Below are positions 1 to 9,510 of a DNA stretch of 64,000 nt, piece by piece. Both the position numbers and the translations under genes were made by a program. The DNA comes from CAMAVH01 sp036500145. GTDB lineage: Bacteria; Pseudomonadota; Alphaproteobacteria; SMXQ01. Position 1 is the stretch's first letter, and each line of letters begins with the position of its first letter. The notes beneath the pieces were generated by a model. It made no database searches. It was not told the origin of the DNA and saw only the letters and a list, made by a program, of their open reading frames with translations. The stretch lies in contig DASYCO010000045.1 in assembly GCA_036500145.1 (NCBI GenBank), positions 1-64,000 on the forward strand, given 5' to 3'.

Positions 1-118
1 GGATGAGATCGACGAAACGCAGGGACTGGGTCAGCCAGATCACGCCCGCCATGGCGACGGTGATGAACAGGAGCGGCCAGAACAGCAGGCGCATGATGTA
101 ACGATAGCTACAGCTCAT
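1..118 (-). CDS. lptF: LPS export permease LptF, N-terminal fragment
   Basis: Only the first 39 codons are inside the window; the gene runs off the left edge. The translation begins MSCSYRYIMRLLFWPLL and continues through a hydrophobic helix into WLTQSLRFVDLI, the first transmembrane helix and following motif of the YjgP/YjgQ family. LptF pairs with LptG as the membrane part of the LptB2FG transporter that extracts lipopolysaccharide from the inner membrane. The gene diverges from pepA, the usual arrangement in proteobacteria. An internal ATG at codon 9 is an alternative start. The family call rests on a short fragment plus context. Confidence 0.8.
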   Translation of the reverse strand, partial: MSCSYRYIMRLLFWPLLFITVAMAGVIWLTQSLRFVDLI

Positions 119-333
119 GGCGCGGCATTATAGCCATCCGCCCGCCCCAAGCTACAGAAAGGGGCGGAAAAACGGCCGGGGGCGAAGCAAATTTTCCTGG
201 GAAGTCCGGGACTTGCGGATTTGGGTTGATGTTGTCCGGCTGTTGGCTTCCGGCCGTCGGCGGACTAGACTTCCGGACCTTCTTCCCAGCGCGGAGCTCT
301 CCGCGCTCCGTTCCTGACCGGAGATCACACGAC

Positions 334-1842
334 ATGAAGATCGGCTTCGCCGTCCCGGCTGCGTCCACCCTTGCCAAAACGACCGGCACGATCGCCGCCG
401 GGGTCTTCGCCGACAAGGTTCTCGGCCCCGCCGCCAAGGAATTGGACGCTCTGACCCGAGGTGCCGTGGCGCGCGCGGTCAAGAACGCCCGTTTCGCCGG
501 CAAGAAGGGCGAGGTCTTCGGCTTTCCGGCTCCCGCCGGCCTGGCGGCCAGCCACGTGCTGCTGTTCGGCCTCGGCGCGCCCGACAAGCTCGATGCGGAG
601 ATCGCCGAGGAAGCCGGCGGCGCCGTCATGGCCCGCTTGCTCGGCCTGCGCGAGAAAAGCGCACTGGTCCTGGCGGCCCTACCGGGTACGGCCAAGCTCA
701 AGCCCGGCAGTTTCGCGGCCCATTTCGCCTTCGGCGCCCATCTGCGGGCCTACCGCTTCGACAAGTACCGCACCAAGGAGAAGCCCGAGGACAAGCCGGT
801 GCTGGCCGGCGTGACCATCGCCCTCAAGGCGGTGGAGGACGCGCGCAAGCAGTTCGCGCCGCTCGCCGCCATTGCCGAGGGCATCTTCCTCACCCGCGAC
901 GTGGTCTCCGAGCCGCCCAACGTGATCTATCCCGAGACCCTGGCCCAGCGCGCCAAGACCCTGACGCGCGACGGCGTGAAAGTGGAAGTGCTGGACGTCG
1001 CCCAGATGAAGAAGCTCGGCATGGGCGCCCTGCTCGGCGTCGGCCAGGGCAGCGTGCGCGATTCGCGCCTGGTCGTCATGCGCTGGGAAGGCGGCAAGAA
1101 GGGCGTGCCTCCGGTCGCCTTCATCGGCAAGGGCGTCACCTTCGACACCGGCGGCATCTCGATCAAGCCCGCCAAGGGCATGGAAGACATGAAGTGGGAC
1201 ATGGCCGGCGCCGGCACGGTGATCGGCCTGATGAAGGCCCTGGCCGGCCGCAAGGCGAAGGTCAATGCCGTCGGCGTCGTCGGCCTCGTCGAGAACATGC
1301 CGGACGGCAACGCCCAGCGCCCCGGCGACGTGGTCAAGACCATGTCGGGCCAGACCGTCGAGGTCATCAACACCGACGCCGAAGGCCGTCTCGTGCTGGC
1401 CGACGCCATGTGGTACTGCCAGGACCGCTTCAAGCCGAAGTTCATGGTCGACCTCGCCACCCTCACGGGCGCCATCATCATGTCGCTCGGCACGCATCGC
1501 GCCGGCCTGTTCTCCAACGACGACAAGCTGTCGGAGAATCTCAAGGCCGCCGGCAGCGCCGTCGGCGAGAAGCTGTGGCGCATGCCGCTCGGCCCCGAAT
1601 ACGACAAGATGCTGACCTCGCAGATCGCCGACATGATGAACGTCAGCGACGGCGGCGGCGCCGGCAGCATCACGGCGGCGCAGTTCCTGCAGCGCTTCGT
1701 CAACGACGTGCCGTGGGCGCATCTCGACATCGCCGGCATGGCCTGGTCGAAGCGCGACACGGCGATGGTGCCGAAGGGCGCCACCGCCTTCGGCGTGCGC
1801 CTGCTCGACCGCCTCGTCGCCGACCATTACGAAGGCCGCTGA
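334..1842 (+). CDS. pepA: Leucyl aminopeptidase (M17)
   Basis: Cytosolic two-metal aminopeptidase of 502 residues that removes N-terminal residues, preferably Leu, from peptides. The C-terminal catalytic domain carries the M17 signature NTDAEGRLVLADA and the upstream metal and lysine segment GKGVTFDTGGISIKPAKG, so all core metal ligands appear present. Length is typical of the family. I chose the ATG at 334 because the protein then begins MKIGFAVPAA; the frame is open further upstream but codes nothing family-like. holC follows after 11 bases, so the two are probably cotranscribed. The PepA of E. coli also binds DNA in Xer recombination; nothing here shows whether this one does. Confidence 0.97.
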   Translation: MKIGFAVPAASTLAKTTGTIAAGVFADKVLGPAAKELDALTRGAVARAVKNARFAGKKGEVFGFPAPAGLAASHVLLFGLGAPDKLDAEIAEEAGGAVMARLLGLREKSALVLAALPGTAKLKPGSFAAHFAFGAHLRAYRFDKYRTKEKPEDKPVLAGVTIALKAVEDARKQFAPLAAIAEGIFLTRDVVSEPPNVIYPETLAQRAKTLTRDGVKVEVLDVAQMKKLGMGALLGVGQGSVRDSRLVVMRWEGGKKGVPPVAFIGKGVTFDTGGISIKPAKGMEDMKWDMAGAGTVIGLMKALAGRKAKVNAVGVVGLVENMPDGNAQRPGDVVKTMSGQTVEVINTDAEGRLVLADAMWYCQDRFKPKFMVDLATLTGAIIMSLGTHRAGLFSNDDKLSENLKAAGSAVGEKLWRMPLGPEYDKMLTSQIADMMNVSDGGGAGSITAAQFLQRFVNDVPWAHLDIAGMAWSKRDTAMVPKGATAFGVRLLDRLVADHYEGR

Positions 1843-1853
1843 AGCCGCCGCGC

Positions 1854-2303
1854 ATGACCGACATCGGCTTCTATCACCTGGTGGCGACGCCGCTCGAGAA
1901 GGCCCTGCCGAAGCTCCTGGAGAAGGTGCTCGGCAGCGGCGCGCGCGCCGTGGTGATGGCCGGGTCGGTCGAGCGCGTCGAGGCGCTCAACGCGCAGCTC
2001 TGGACCTACGCGACCAACGGCTTCCTGCCGCACGGCAGCGTCAAGGACGGCAGGCCCGAGCGCCAGCCGATCTGGCTGACCGCCAAGGACGAAAATCCCA
2101 ACGGCGCCACCATCCTGGTGCTGACCGACGGCGCGGCCTCGGACCAGCTCGCGGACTACGCCCGTTGCCTCAACGTCTTCGACGGCGCCGACGATGCGGC
2201 GGTGGCCGAGGCTCGCGCGCGCTGGAAGCTCTACAAGGATGCCGGCCACGGCCTGACCTACTGGCAGCAGACCGAAAGCGGTGGCTGGGAGCGCAAAAGC
2301 TAG
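1854..2303 (+). CDS. holC: DNA polymerase III chi subunit
   Basis: 149 residues, starting MTDIGFYHL, the typical N-terminus of HolC, where Phe-Tyr-His-Leu opens the first strand. Further family features are the segment RVEALNAQLWTY, the phrase FLPHG before a PIWLT strand, and VLTDG. Chi binds psi and single-strand-binding protein, linking the clamp loader to SSB-coated lagging strand DNA. The gene sits 11 bases after pepA, the pepA-holC pairing being widespread in proteobacteria. No holD is visible in the window, as expected because psi is absent or unrecognised in most alphaproteobacteria. Confidence 0.93.
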   Translation: MTDIGFYHLVATPLEKALPKLLEKVLGSGARAVVMAGSVERVEALNAQLWTYATNGFLPHGSVKDGRPERQPIWLTAKDENPNGATILVLTDGAASDQLADYARCLNVFDGADDAAVAEARARWKLYKDAGHGLTYWQQTESGGWERKS

Positions 2304-2367
2304 GCAAACGGGGCGAAATCGGCGGGAAAACCGGCCATGCCGGGAATGCTGCACGGCAATACAAAGG

Positions 2368-2396
2368 TTGCCGCCTGGGGCCGATCCCTATATAAG
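2368..2396 (+). promoter_or_regulatory. Candidate housekeeping promoter of ndk
   Basis: TTGCCG at 2368-2373 and TATAAG at 2391-2396 are separated by 17 bases, a good sigma-70 type arrangement in otherwise GC-rich DNA. Transcription would begin near 2403, leaving a leader of about 54 bases before the ndk ATG. Based on pattern only. Confidence 0.5.
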
Positions 2397-2456
2397 GCCG
2401 CAACTTTCGCCCCCGGCCCCCGAGAACGGGGCCTGCTCTAGGAGAGCTTTATCGCC

Positions 2457-2879
2457 ATGGCCATCGAACGCACCCTTTCCATCCTCAAGCCGGACGCCAC
2501 CCGCCGCAACCTGACCGGCCAGATCAACGCGCGCTTCGAGACGGCGGGCCTGAAGATCGTCGCCCAGAAGCGCCTGCAGCTGAGCGAGGCCCAGGCCGGC
2601 GAGTTCTACGCCGTCCACAAGGCGCGCCCCTTCTTCGGCGAGCTGGTCGCCTTCATGGTCTCCGGCCCGGTCGTCGCGCAGGTTCTCGAAGGCGAGAACG
2701 CCGTCGCGAAGAACCGCGAGATCATGGGCGCCACGAACCCGGCCAACGCCGACGCCGGCACGATCCGCAAGGACTTCGCCGAGTCGATCGAAGCGAACTC
2801 GGTGCACGGTTCCGATTCGCTCGAGAACGCCAAGAACGAGATCTCGTTCTTCTTCTCGGGTCTTGAGATCGTCGCCTAA
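2457..2879 (+). CDS. ndk: Nucleoside diphosphate kinase
   Basis: 140-residue cytosolic enzyme that transfers the gamma phosphate of ATP to nucleoside diphosphates through a phosphohistidine. It starts MAIERTLSILKPDATRRN, the conserved Ndk N-terminus with the KPD triad. The active-site region reads NSVHGSDSLENAKNEISFFF, with the catalytic His in VHGSDS. Length is exactly typical. An AGGAG ribosome site lies about ten bases before the ATG. The gene has its own likely promoter and is followed 17 bases after its stop by a strong hairpin terminator, so it is probably monocistronic. Confidence 0.98.
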   Translation: MAIERTLSILKPDATRRNLTGQINARFETAGLKIVAQKRLQLSEAQAGEFYAVHKARPFFGELVAFMVSGPVVAQVLEGENAVAKNREIMGATNPANADAGTIRKDFAESIEANSVHGSDSLENAKNEISFFFSGLEIVA

Positions 2880-2896
2880 GACGCCTCTCAGCGCGT

Positions 2897-2930
2897 AAAA
2901 AAAGCCCGGCCGTTTGGCCGGGCTTTTTTG
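2897..2930. terminator. Bidirectional rho-independent terminator
   Basis: An 8-bp GC stem, GCCCGGCC (2904-2911) with GGCCGGGC (2916-2923), around a GTTT loop, is flanked by a run of A on the left and T on the right. It should stop ndk transcription and also the leftward gene ending at 2949. Confidence 0.9.
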
Positions 2931-2948
2931 TTGCCTGCACGCGCGCGC

Positions 2949-3071
2949 TCAGGTCAGGAAGATCGCCATTAGGGCGAGCAGGACCGCGAGTCCCAAGCAG
3001 GAAAATCCGATGATGCGCGTGAAGTAGTGCCACATCTGGACATGCGGCGTGATGTCGTGCGAATCGGCCAT
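2949..3071 (-). CDS. aa3-type cytochrome c oxidase subunit IV
   Basis: A 40-residue protein, MADSHDITPHVQMWHYFTRI followed by one hydrophobic helix ending ALMAIFLT. The His-rich start, the W-x-x-F segment and the single helix ending in the tail MAIFLT match the bacterial aa3 oxidase subunit IV family (COX4_pro_2), a small membrane subunit of cytochrome oxidase in alphaproteobacteria. The ATG at 3071 is preceded by a GAGGGGG ribosome site and gives the typical family length; a longer frame reaching 3134 encodes no conserved residues. It stands alone, away from other oxidase genes, as is common. Confidence 0.8.
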   Translation of the reverse strand: MADSHDITPHVQMWHYFTRIIGFSCLGLAVLLALMAIFLT

Positions 3072-3187
3072 GTAAGCCCCCTCTGTTCTGTCGTTCCCGG
3101 CTGTTGTCGCCGGCTGGGAACAAGTATGGCCCATGCGGCCAGGAGGGAAAAGGGGGCAGGGAAAGGGCAGGCTAGCCCCGGAACCCC

Positions 3188-3835
3188 TTAGGACGCGGGG
3201 CTCAGCAGCATGCCGAGCGGCTGCTCGCCGTCGATGAAGGCCTTGTCGCCGACGATGCGCACGCGCTGCTCGGCGACCAGCTTGAGGGCGAGCGGGTAGA
3301 TCTTGTGCTCGGCTTCGAGGATGCGCGCCGCCAGGCTGTCGACGTCGTCGCCGTCGAGCACCGGCACGGCGGCCTGCACCAGGATCGGCCCCGAATCCAC
3401 TTCGGGCCGCACGATGTGCACCGTGCAGCCGGCGAGCTTCACGCCGGCGGCGAGCGCCTGCTCGTGGGCGTTCAGGCCGCGGAACGACGGCAGCAGCGAC
3501 GGATGGATGTTGATGATGCGGTCCTGCCAGCGCGCGATGAAGGCGGCCGTCAGCAGGCGCATGTAGCCGGCGAGGCAGACGAACTCGACGCCGGCCATGC
3601 GCAGGGCGTCGTGCAGCGCGTCGTCGAAGGCCTCGCGGCTCGGGTAGGCCTTGTGGTCGAGCGCGATGACCGGCACGCCGAGCGCGCGGGCATGCCCGAG
3701 GCCGGCCGCGTCGGGCCGGTTGGAGACGACGGCGACGATCTCGGCGGGGAAGCTCGGCGTCTGGCAGGTGTCGAGCAGGGCCTTCAGGTTGGTGCCGCGC
3801 CCGGAGATGAGAACGCCGACGCGCAGCTTGGCCAT
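3188..3835 (-). CDS. purN: Phosphoribosylglycinamide formyltransferase
   Basis: 215-residue GAR transformylase that uses 10-formyl-tetrahydrofolate for the third step of purine synthesis. It starts MAKLRVGVLISGRGTNLKAL, the phosphate-binding N-terminus. Catalytic signatures are present: SNRPDAAGL, the segment LAGYMRLL, IINIHPSLLPSF with the Asn-x-His pair, and the Asp in RPEVDSGPILVQ. Start 3835 is the ATG that gives the conserved N-terminus; upstream codons in frame are antisense-like noise. It lies 7 bases downstream of purM, so purM-purN form an operon. Confidence 0.97.
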   Translation of the reverse strand: MAKLRVGVLISGRGTNLKALLDTCQTPSFPAEIVAVVSNRPDAAGLGHARALGVPVIALDHKAYPSREAFDDALHDALRMAGVEFVCLAGYMRLLTAAFIARWQDRIINIHPSLLPSFRGLNAHEQALAAGVKLAGCTVHIVRPEVDSGPILVQAAVPVLDGDDVDSLAARILEAEHKIYPLALKLVAEQRVRIVGDKAFIDGEQPLGMLLSPAS

Positions 3836-3842
3836 CGCCGGC

Positions 3843-4919
<1,077 letters not shown>

Positions 4920-4977
4920 GGGACACCCGCCCGTGGTAGACTGTTGGGATTAAATGCTAAGGTTCTGCGCAAGAACG

Positions 4978-5003
4978 GGAACCGGCCACGCGGGCCGCTC
5001 GTT
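4978..5003 (+). promoter_or_regulatory. Possible EcfG-type stress promoter (N17 spacing)
   Basis: GGAAC at 4978-4982 and CGTT at 5000-5003 are separated by 17 bases, matching the alphaproteobacterial general-stress promoter GGAAC-N16/17-CGTT. It lies 47 bases before the DUF2066 gene start. N16 is the commoner spacing and chance matches with either spacing are expected about once per window, so this is weaker than the sites near 58-60 kb. Confidence 0.35.
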
Positions 5004-5049
5004 CCGCTTCAAAATCGCCGCGAACATAGCCGATCCAGAACGGTTTGCA

Positions 5050-6321
5050 ATGGTCCCCAGTCTCGTCGCCAACGGCTTTCGCCGCCTGTTTTTTGCCAGC
5101 TTTTTCCTGAGTTTGCCGCTGCTCGCCGGTTTTGCCGACGGCTGGGCGCAAACCCCGGGCGACGCGGACGTCTATACGGTGGAAAACGTGCCGCTCGACA
5201 CCACCGCCCAGACCGCCGCCGCGGCCCGCGAAACGGCCCTGGCCAACGGTCAGGCCGAGGCTTTGCGCCGCCTGCTGGCCCGCCTGACGGTGCGCGCCGA
5301 CGCGGCGCGCCTGCCGCGCCTGTCGGCGGCGGAGACCGGCGACCTGGTGCGCGGCATCGAGCTGGAGGGCGAGAAGGCCTCGTCCGTTCGCTACATCGCC
5401 AGCCTGCGGGTGCGCTTCCGCGCCGACGGCGTGCGCAGCCTGCTGCGCCGCAGCGGCATTCCCTTCGCTGAGACGCGCAGCAAGCCGATGCTCGTCCTGC
5501 CGGTGCTGTCGACCGAGTCCGGCCCCATCCTGTGGGAGGAGACGACGCCCTGGCGCGAGGCCTGGGCCAACATCCCGCGCAGCGAGGGGCTGGTGCCGCT
5601 GATCGTGCCGGTCGGCGACCTCGACGACGTGCGCGCCATCGACGCTGCCAAGGCGACCTCGGGCGACACGACGCAGCTCGCCGCCATCGCCGCGCGCTAC
5701 AACGCAGGCGACGTCATCGTCGCGGTGGCGACGCCGCAGTCCGCCGGCGGGACGGTGAGCGCCGTGCAGGTGTCGCTCAGCCGCTTCAGCGCCTCCGGCC
5801 AGGACGAGACGCTGGTTGAGAACTACGGCGCCGAGCCGGGCAAGGACGTCTGGGCCAAGGCCGCCGCCGGCGTCGCCGTGAACATCGAGGAGGCCTGGAA
5901 GCGCAGCGCGCTCATCCGCTACGATAATCCGCGCTCGCTGACCGCCACGGTGTCGCTCGCCGGCATCGACGAGCTGGTCGAAGTGCGCCGCCGCCTCGCC
6001 AACGTCGCCATCCTGCAGCGCGCCGAGCTGGTCTATCTCGCGCGCAACGAGGCGCAGTTCCGCTTCGACTACTTCGGCGACGAGCGCCAGCTCGCAAGCG
6101 CCCTGGCGCAGAACGACCTGGTGCTGGAGCAGAGTAGTAGCGGTGGCTGGCGCGTCCGTCCGCGCGGCATGGCGACGTCGGCCAAACCCGCCCCGAGCGC
6201 GCCGCCGGCCGCATCCCCGGCTGTCGATTCGACCTCCGGCGTGCTCGGCACGATGCCCGATGACCTTCCGCCGCCGTCCGAGCCGGACGACATGCCGGAC
6301 GAGACCGTCATCGTCCGGTGA
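5050..6321 (+). CDS. DUF2066 domain-containing exported protein
   Basis: 423 residues. A signal sequence, hydrophobic residues 13-32 ending near GWAQ, precedes a mature protein resembling DUF2066 family members: YTVENVPLDTTAQTAAAARE, then ALRRLLARL, and SVRYIASLRVRF. The C-terminus is a low-complexity Pro/Ala/Asp tail. The biochemical function is not known; its fixed position beside purMN and before hdaA in alphaproteobacteria suggests a housekeeping envelope role. The ATG at 5050 is chosen because it begins the signal peptide. The stop overlaps the next start (GTGA), so it heads an operon with the CDP-alcohol transferase, permease and hdaA. Confidence 0.8.
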   Translation: MVPSLVANGFRRLFFASFFLSLPLLAGFADGWAQTPGDADVYTVENVPLDTTAQTAAAARETALANGQAEALRRLLARLTVRADAARLPRLSAAETGDLVRGIELEGEKASSVRYIASLRVRFRADGVRSLLRRSGIPFAETRSKPMLVLPVLSTESGPILWEETTPWREAWANIPRSEGLVPLIVPVGDLDDVRAIDAAKATSGDTTQLAAIAARYNAGDVIVAVATPQSAGGTVSAVQVSLSRFSASGQDETLVENYGAEPGKDVWAKAAAGVAVNIEEAWKRSALIRYDNPRSLTATVSLAGIDELVEVRRRLANVAILQRAELVYLARNEAQFRFDYFGDERQLASALAQNDLVLEQSSSGGWRVRPRGMATSAKPAPSAPPAASPAVDSTSGVLGTMPDDLPPPSEPDDMPDETVIVR

Positions 6322-6866
6322 ACGTGGCCAACCTCATCAGTCTGGCGCGGCTGATTGCGGTCCCCATCGTCATCTGGGCGATGCTGACCGGGGAGATGGC
6401 GCTGGCCTTCTGGCTCTTCGTGGCGGCCGGCGTGTCGGACGCCGTCGACGGCTTCATCGCCAAGCACTTCGACAGCCAGACGGCGCTCGGCAGCTACCTC
6501 GACCCGCTCGCCGACAAGGCGCTCCTGGTCAGCGTCTACATCGTCGCCGCGCATGTCGGCTACCTGCCCATCTGGCTGGCGATCCTCGTCGTCTTCCGCG
6601 ACATCCTGATCGTCGGCGGCGTCGTCCTGCTGTATACCTTGGGCCGTCAGCCGCCGCATATGGCGCCGCTCTGGATCAGCAAGCTCAACACGGTCCTGCA
6701 GATACTGCTTGCGGCCATGGTGCTCGCCGACGGCGCCTTTGACATCCCGCCGGACCGCGTGGTTCATGCGCTGGTCTGGCTGACGGGCGCGACGACGCTG
6801 CTGTCTGGCGTCGGATATCTCATCAAGTGGGGCCGCAGCGTGGCCGGCCTGGAGGACGAACGATGA
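6318..6866 (+). CDS. CDP-alcohol phosphatidyltransferase family protein
   Basis: 182-residue integral membrane enzyme with about five hydrophobic segments. The CDP-alcohol transferase signature is visible as DAVDGFIAKHFDSQTALGSY followed by LDPLADK; the usual Arg after Ala is Lys here. Such enzymes join CDP-diacylglycerol to an alcohol (glycerol-3-phosphate, or phosphatidylglycerol in cardiolipin synthesis). The substrate cannot be decided from sequence; PgsA-like is most likely. It starts with GTG overlapping the upstream stop by four bases and ends overlapping the next ATG, so it is translationally coupled on both sides. Confidence 0.88.
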   Translation: MNVANLISLARLIAVPIVIWAMLTGEMALAFWLFVAAGVSDAVDGFIAKHFDSQTALGSYLDPLADKALLVSVYIVAAHVGYLPIWLAILVVFRDILIVGGVVLLYTLGRQPPHMAPLWISKLNTVLQILLAAMVLADGAFDIPPDRVVHALVWLTGATTLLSGVGYLIKWGRSVAGLEDER

Positions 6867-7954
6867 CCGAGACGCACCGCAAAGGCTGGAACCCGTACTG
6901 GTTCTGGGCAGGCGTCGCCGTCGTCACCATCGGGCTGGTCCACCTGTTCCAGCCGGTGCTGCTGCCCTTCGTCGCCGGCATCCTGCTCGCCTACCTGCTC
7001 GACCCGCCGGTCAACCGGCTGACGCGCCTCGGCCTCGGGCGCGGCTGGGCGACGCTGGTCGTGCTGCTGGTGTTCGCCGTCCTGCTCGTCGGCGTCCTGC
7101 TGCTGGTCGTGCCGATGCTGCAGCAGCAGCTCTCCGACATGATCACGAAGCTGCCGGACCTCATCGCCTCCCTGCAGGACAAGGTGATGAAGCTGATCGC
7201 GACGCTGCGCACGCGCGTCTCGGCGCAGGACATGCAACGTCTGCAGGACGCGGTCGGCGGCCATGCCGGCGACATCCTCGGCGTGCTGCCGGACGTGCTG
7301 CTCGGCCTGCTGACCAAGGGCCTGGCGCTGTTCAACGTCCTGTCGCTGGTGTTCATCACGCCGGTCGTCGCCTTCTACATGATGCGCGACTGGCCGCTCA
7401 TCGTCGCCACCGTCGACGGCTGGCTGCCCAAGCGCCAGGCGCCGACCATCCGCCGCCTGTTCGTCGAGATGGACCAGAAGCTGTCGGGCTACATCCGCGG
7501 CGTGTCGATGATCTGCATCATCCTGGCGGTGTTCTACGGCACGGCGCTGAGCGCCGTCGGCCTCGACTTCGGCCTCGTCGTCGGCCTGCTCGCCGGCTTC
7601 CTGGCCTTCATTCCTTTCGTCGGCTCGATCTTCGGCTTCGTCGTCGGCGTCGGCCTCGCCTTCGCCCAGTTCAGCGACCTGACCTCCGTGGCGCTCGTCG
7701 CCGCCGTCTTCCTGATCGGCCAGGCCGTCGAGGGCAATGTGCTGCAGCCCATGCTGGTCGGCCGCCAGGTCAACCTGCACGCGGTCTGGATCATCTTCGC
7801 GTTGCTCGCCGGCGGCGCCGTGTTCGGCTTCCTCGGCGTGCTGCTGGCCGTGCCCTTCGCCGTCGTCATTGCCGTGCTAGTGCGCTACGGCATCGAGCAG
7901 TACCGCGAAAGCCAGCTCTATCTCGGCGACGGCGGCCCGCCGCCCGGTCGATGA
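6863..7954 (+). CDS. AI-2E family (PerM-like) transporter
   Basis: 363 residues with the layout of the YhhQ/PerM/TqsA family: two or three N-terminal helices (LVHLFQPVLLPFVAGILLAY, then LVVLLVFAVLLVGVLLLVV), a central soluble amphipathic stretch (about residues 75-145), and a C-terminal helix bundle containing FIPFVGSIFGF and LVGRQVNLHAVWIIFALLAGG. Members export autoinducer-2 or solutes, but most are uncharacterised, so no substrate is assigned. The ATG overlaps the stop of the previous gene (ATGA). hdaA follows after 10 bases, the common alphaproteobacterial order. Confidence 0.87.
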   Translation: MTETHRKGWNPYWFWAGVAVVTIGLVHLFQPVLLPFVAGILLAYLLDPPVNRLTRLGLGRGWATLVVLLVFAVLLVGVLLLVVPMLQQQLSDMITKLPDLIASLQDKVMKLIATLRTRVSAQDMQRLQDAVGGHAGDILGVLPDVLLGLLTKGLALFNVLSLVFITPVVAFYMMRDWPLIVATVDGWLPKRQAPTIRRLFVEMDQKLSGYIRGVSMICIILAVFYGTALSAVGLDFGLVVGLLAGFLAFIPFVGSIFGFVVGVGLAFAQFSDLTSVALVAAVFLIGQAVEGNVLQPMLVGRQVNLHAVWIIFALLAGGAVFGFLGVLLAVPFAVVIAVLVRYGIEQYRESQLYLGDGGPPPGR

Positions 7955-7964
7955 AAGCGGGCAG

Positions 7965-8708
7965 ATGAGCGATCCCGCCGGCATGCCGAGCGGCCGCCAG
8001 CTCGCCTTCGATTTCGGCCATCGCGCAAGCTTGAGCGGCGAGGATTTCATCGTCGCGCCCTGCAACGCCGACGCGGTGGCCTGGATCGACGCCTGGCCGA
8101 ACTGGCCAGCGCCGGCCCTCGTCATCCATGGCCCGCCGGGCGGCGGCAAGACCCATCTCGCCGGCGTCTGGCGCGCGCGCGCGCAGGCCATCGAGATTTC
8201 CGCCGCGGCCGTCAATCCGGCCGACATCGACGGCGCGCTCGGCGCGGCGCAGGCCGCCGTCGTCGAGGACGCCGACCGGCTTGTCGTGAACGAAGCTGCC
8301 GCGCGCGGGCTGTTCCATCTCTACAACCTGCTCGCCGAGCGGCGCGGCCACCTGCTGCTGACGGCGCGGGCACCCGTGCTGCAATGGCCGCTGGCGCTGG
8401 CCGACCTGCGCTCGCGCCTGCAGGCGGCGCCGGCTGCGGCCATCGACCTGCCCGACGAGGGGCTGACGGCGGCGCTGCTGGTCAAATTGTTCGCCGACCG
8501 ACAGCTGAAAGTGGGCGACGACGTGCTGGCCTACCTGCTGGCGCGCATGGAGCGCAGCTTCGACGCGGCGCGCCGGCTGGTCGCGGCGCTTGACGCGGCG
8601 GCGCTCGACGCGCGGCGCAACGTCAGCGTGCCGCTGGCCGGCGAGGTGCTGGCTCGGCTCGGGCCCGACGGGCATGGCGGCCAAGACGGGCAGGGCAGCT
8701 CGACGTAG
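7965..8708 (+). CDS. hdaA: DnaA-regulatory inactivator HdaA-like ATPase
   Basis: 247 residues related to the AAA+ part of DnaA but without the DNA-binding domain. Near the N-terminus QLAFDFG resembles the clamp-binding motif by which Hda docks on the DNA polymerase beta clamp. A Walker A segment GPPGGGKTHLA (about residue 51) and a Walker B-like VVEDADR are present. Hda stimulates ATP hydrolysis by DnaA after replication begins and so prevents re-initiation. It closes the operon begun by the DUF2066 gene. The last 15 residues (Gly/Asp/Gln rich) appear unconserved. Confidence 0.88.
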   Translation: MSDPAGMPSGRQLAFDFGHRASLSGEDFIVAPCNADAVAWIDAWPNWPAPALVIHGPPGGGKTHLAGVWRARAQAIEISAAAVNPADIDGALGAAQAAVVEDADRLVVNEAAARGLFHLYNLLAERRGHLLLTARAPVLQWPLALADLRSRLQAAPAAAIDLPDEGLTAALLVKLFADRQLKVGDDVLAYLLARMERSFDAARRLVAALDAAALDARRNVSVPLAGEVLARLGPDGHGGQDGQGSST

Positions 8709-8724
8709 CATCGGGAGACGACGC

Positions 8725-9504
8725 ATGGATTTCGGAATCGCCGGGCGCAAGGCCTTGGTCTGCGGCGCGAGCAAGGGGCTGGGGCGCGGCTGCGCCGAGG
8801 CGCTGGCGGGCGAAGGCGTCACCGTCTATGTCAATGCGCGCGGCGCCGACGCGCTGAAGGCCACGGCCGACGAGATCGCCAAGGCCACGGGCGGCACGGT
8901 GATTCCGCTCGCCGCCGACATCACGACGGAGGCGGGGCGCGAAACGGTGCTGGCGGCGATTCCCGATCCCGACATCCTGGTGACCAATGCCGGCGGGCCG
9001 CCGCTGGGCGACTTCCGCGACTGGGACCGCGACGTCTGGATCAAGGCGCTTGACGGCAACATGCTGACGCCCATCGCGCTGATCAAGGCGACGGTGGACG
9101 GCATGATCGCGCGCAAGTTCGGCCGCATCGTCAAGATCACGTCGAGCGCCGTGAAGGCGCCCATCGATTCGCTCGGCCTGTCGAACGGCGCGCGCGCCGG
9201 GCTCACCGGCTTCGTCGCCGGCCTGGCGCGCAAGACCGTGCGCCACAACGTGACGATCAACAATCTGCTGCCCGGCCAGTTCGCGACCGACCGCCTGTTC
9301 GACAACTTCGCCGCCGGCGCGAAGCGCGAAGGCCTGTCGGTGGAGGACTACGCGGCGCAGCGCGCGGCGGCCCTGCCGTCGGGACGCTTCGGCGTGCCGC
9401 GCGAGTTCGGCCAGCTTTGCGCCTACATCTGCTCGGCGCAGGCGGGCTACGTCACCGGCCAGAACTTCCTCATCGACGGCGGCAACTATCCGGGGACGTT
9501 CTAG
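8725..9504 (+). CDS. Atypical short-chain dehydrogenase/reductase lacking the Tyr-x-x-x-Lys pair
   Basis: 259-residue SDR. The cofactor-binding turn is canonical, LVCGASKGLGRGCAEALA, and NAGGPPLGDF follows the fourth strand. The catalytic region reads KITSSAVKAPIDSLGLSNGA then RAG: where classical members have Tyr-x-x-x-Lys this protein has Ser-x-x-x-Arg. This resembles the BKR-like atypical SDR group, members of which are annotated as oxoacyl-ACP reductases although chemistry is unproven. The substrate is unknown. The gene lies 16 bases after hdaA on the same strand and converges with sixA six bases beyond its stop. Confidence 0.85.
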   Translation: MDFGIAGRKALVCGASKGLGRGCAEALAGEGVTVYVNARGADALKATADEIAKATGGTVIPLAADITTEAGRETVLAAIPDPDILVTNAGGPPLGDFRDWDRDVWIKALDGNMLTPIALIKATVDGMIARKFGRIVKITSSAVKAPIDSLGLSNGARAGLTGFVAGLARKTVRHNVTINNLLPGQFATDRLFDNFAAGAKREGLSVEDYAAQRAAALPSGRFGVPREFGQLCAYICSAQAGYVTGQNFLIDGGNYPGTF

Positions 9505-9510
9505 GCCCGG

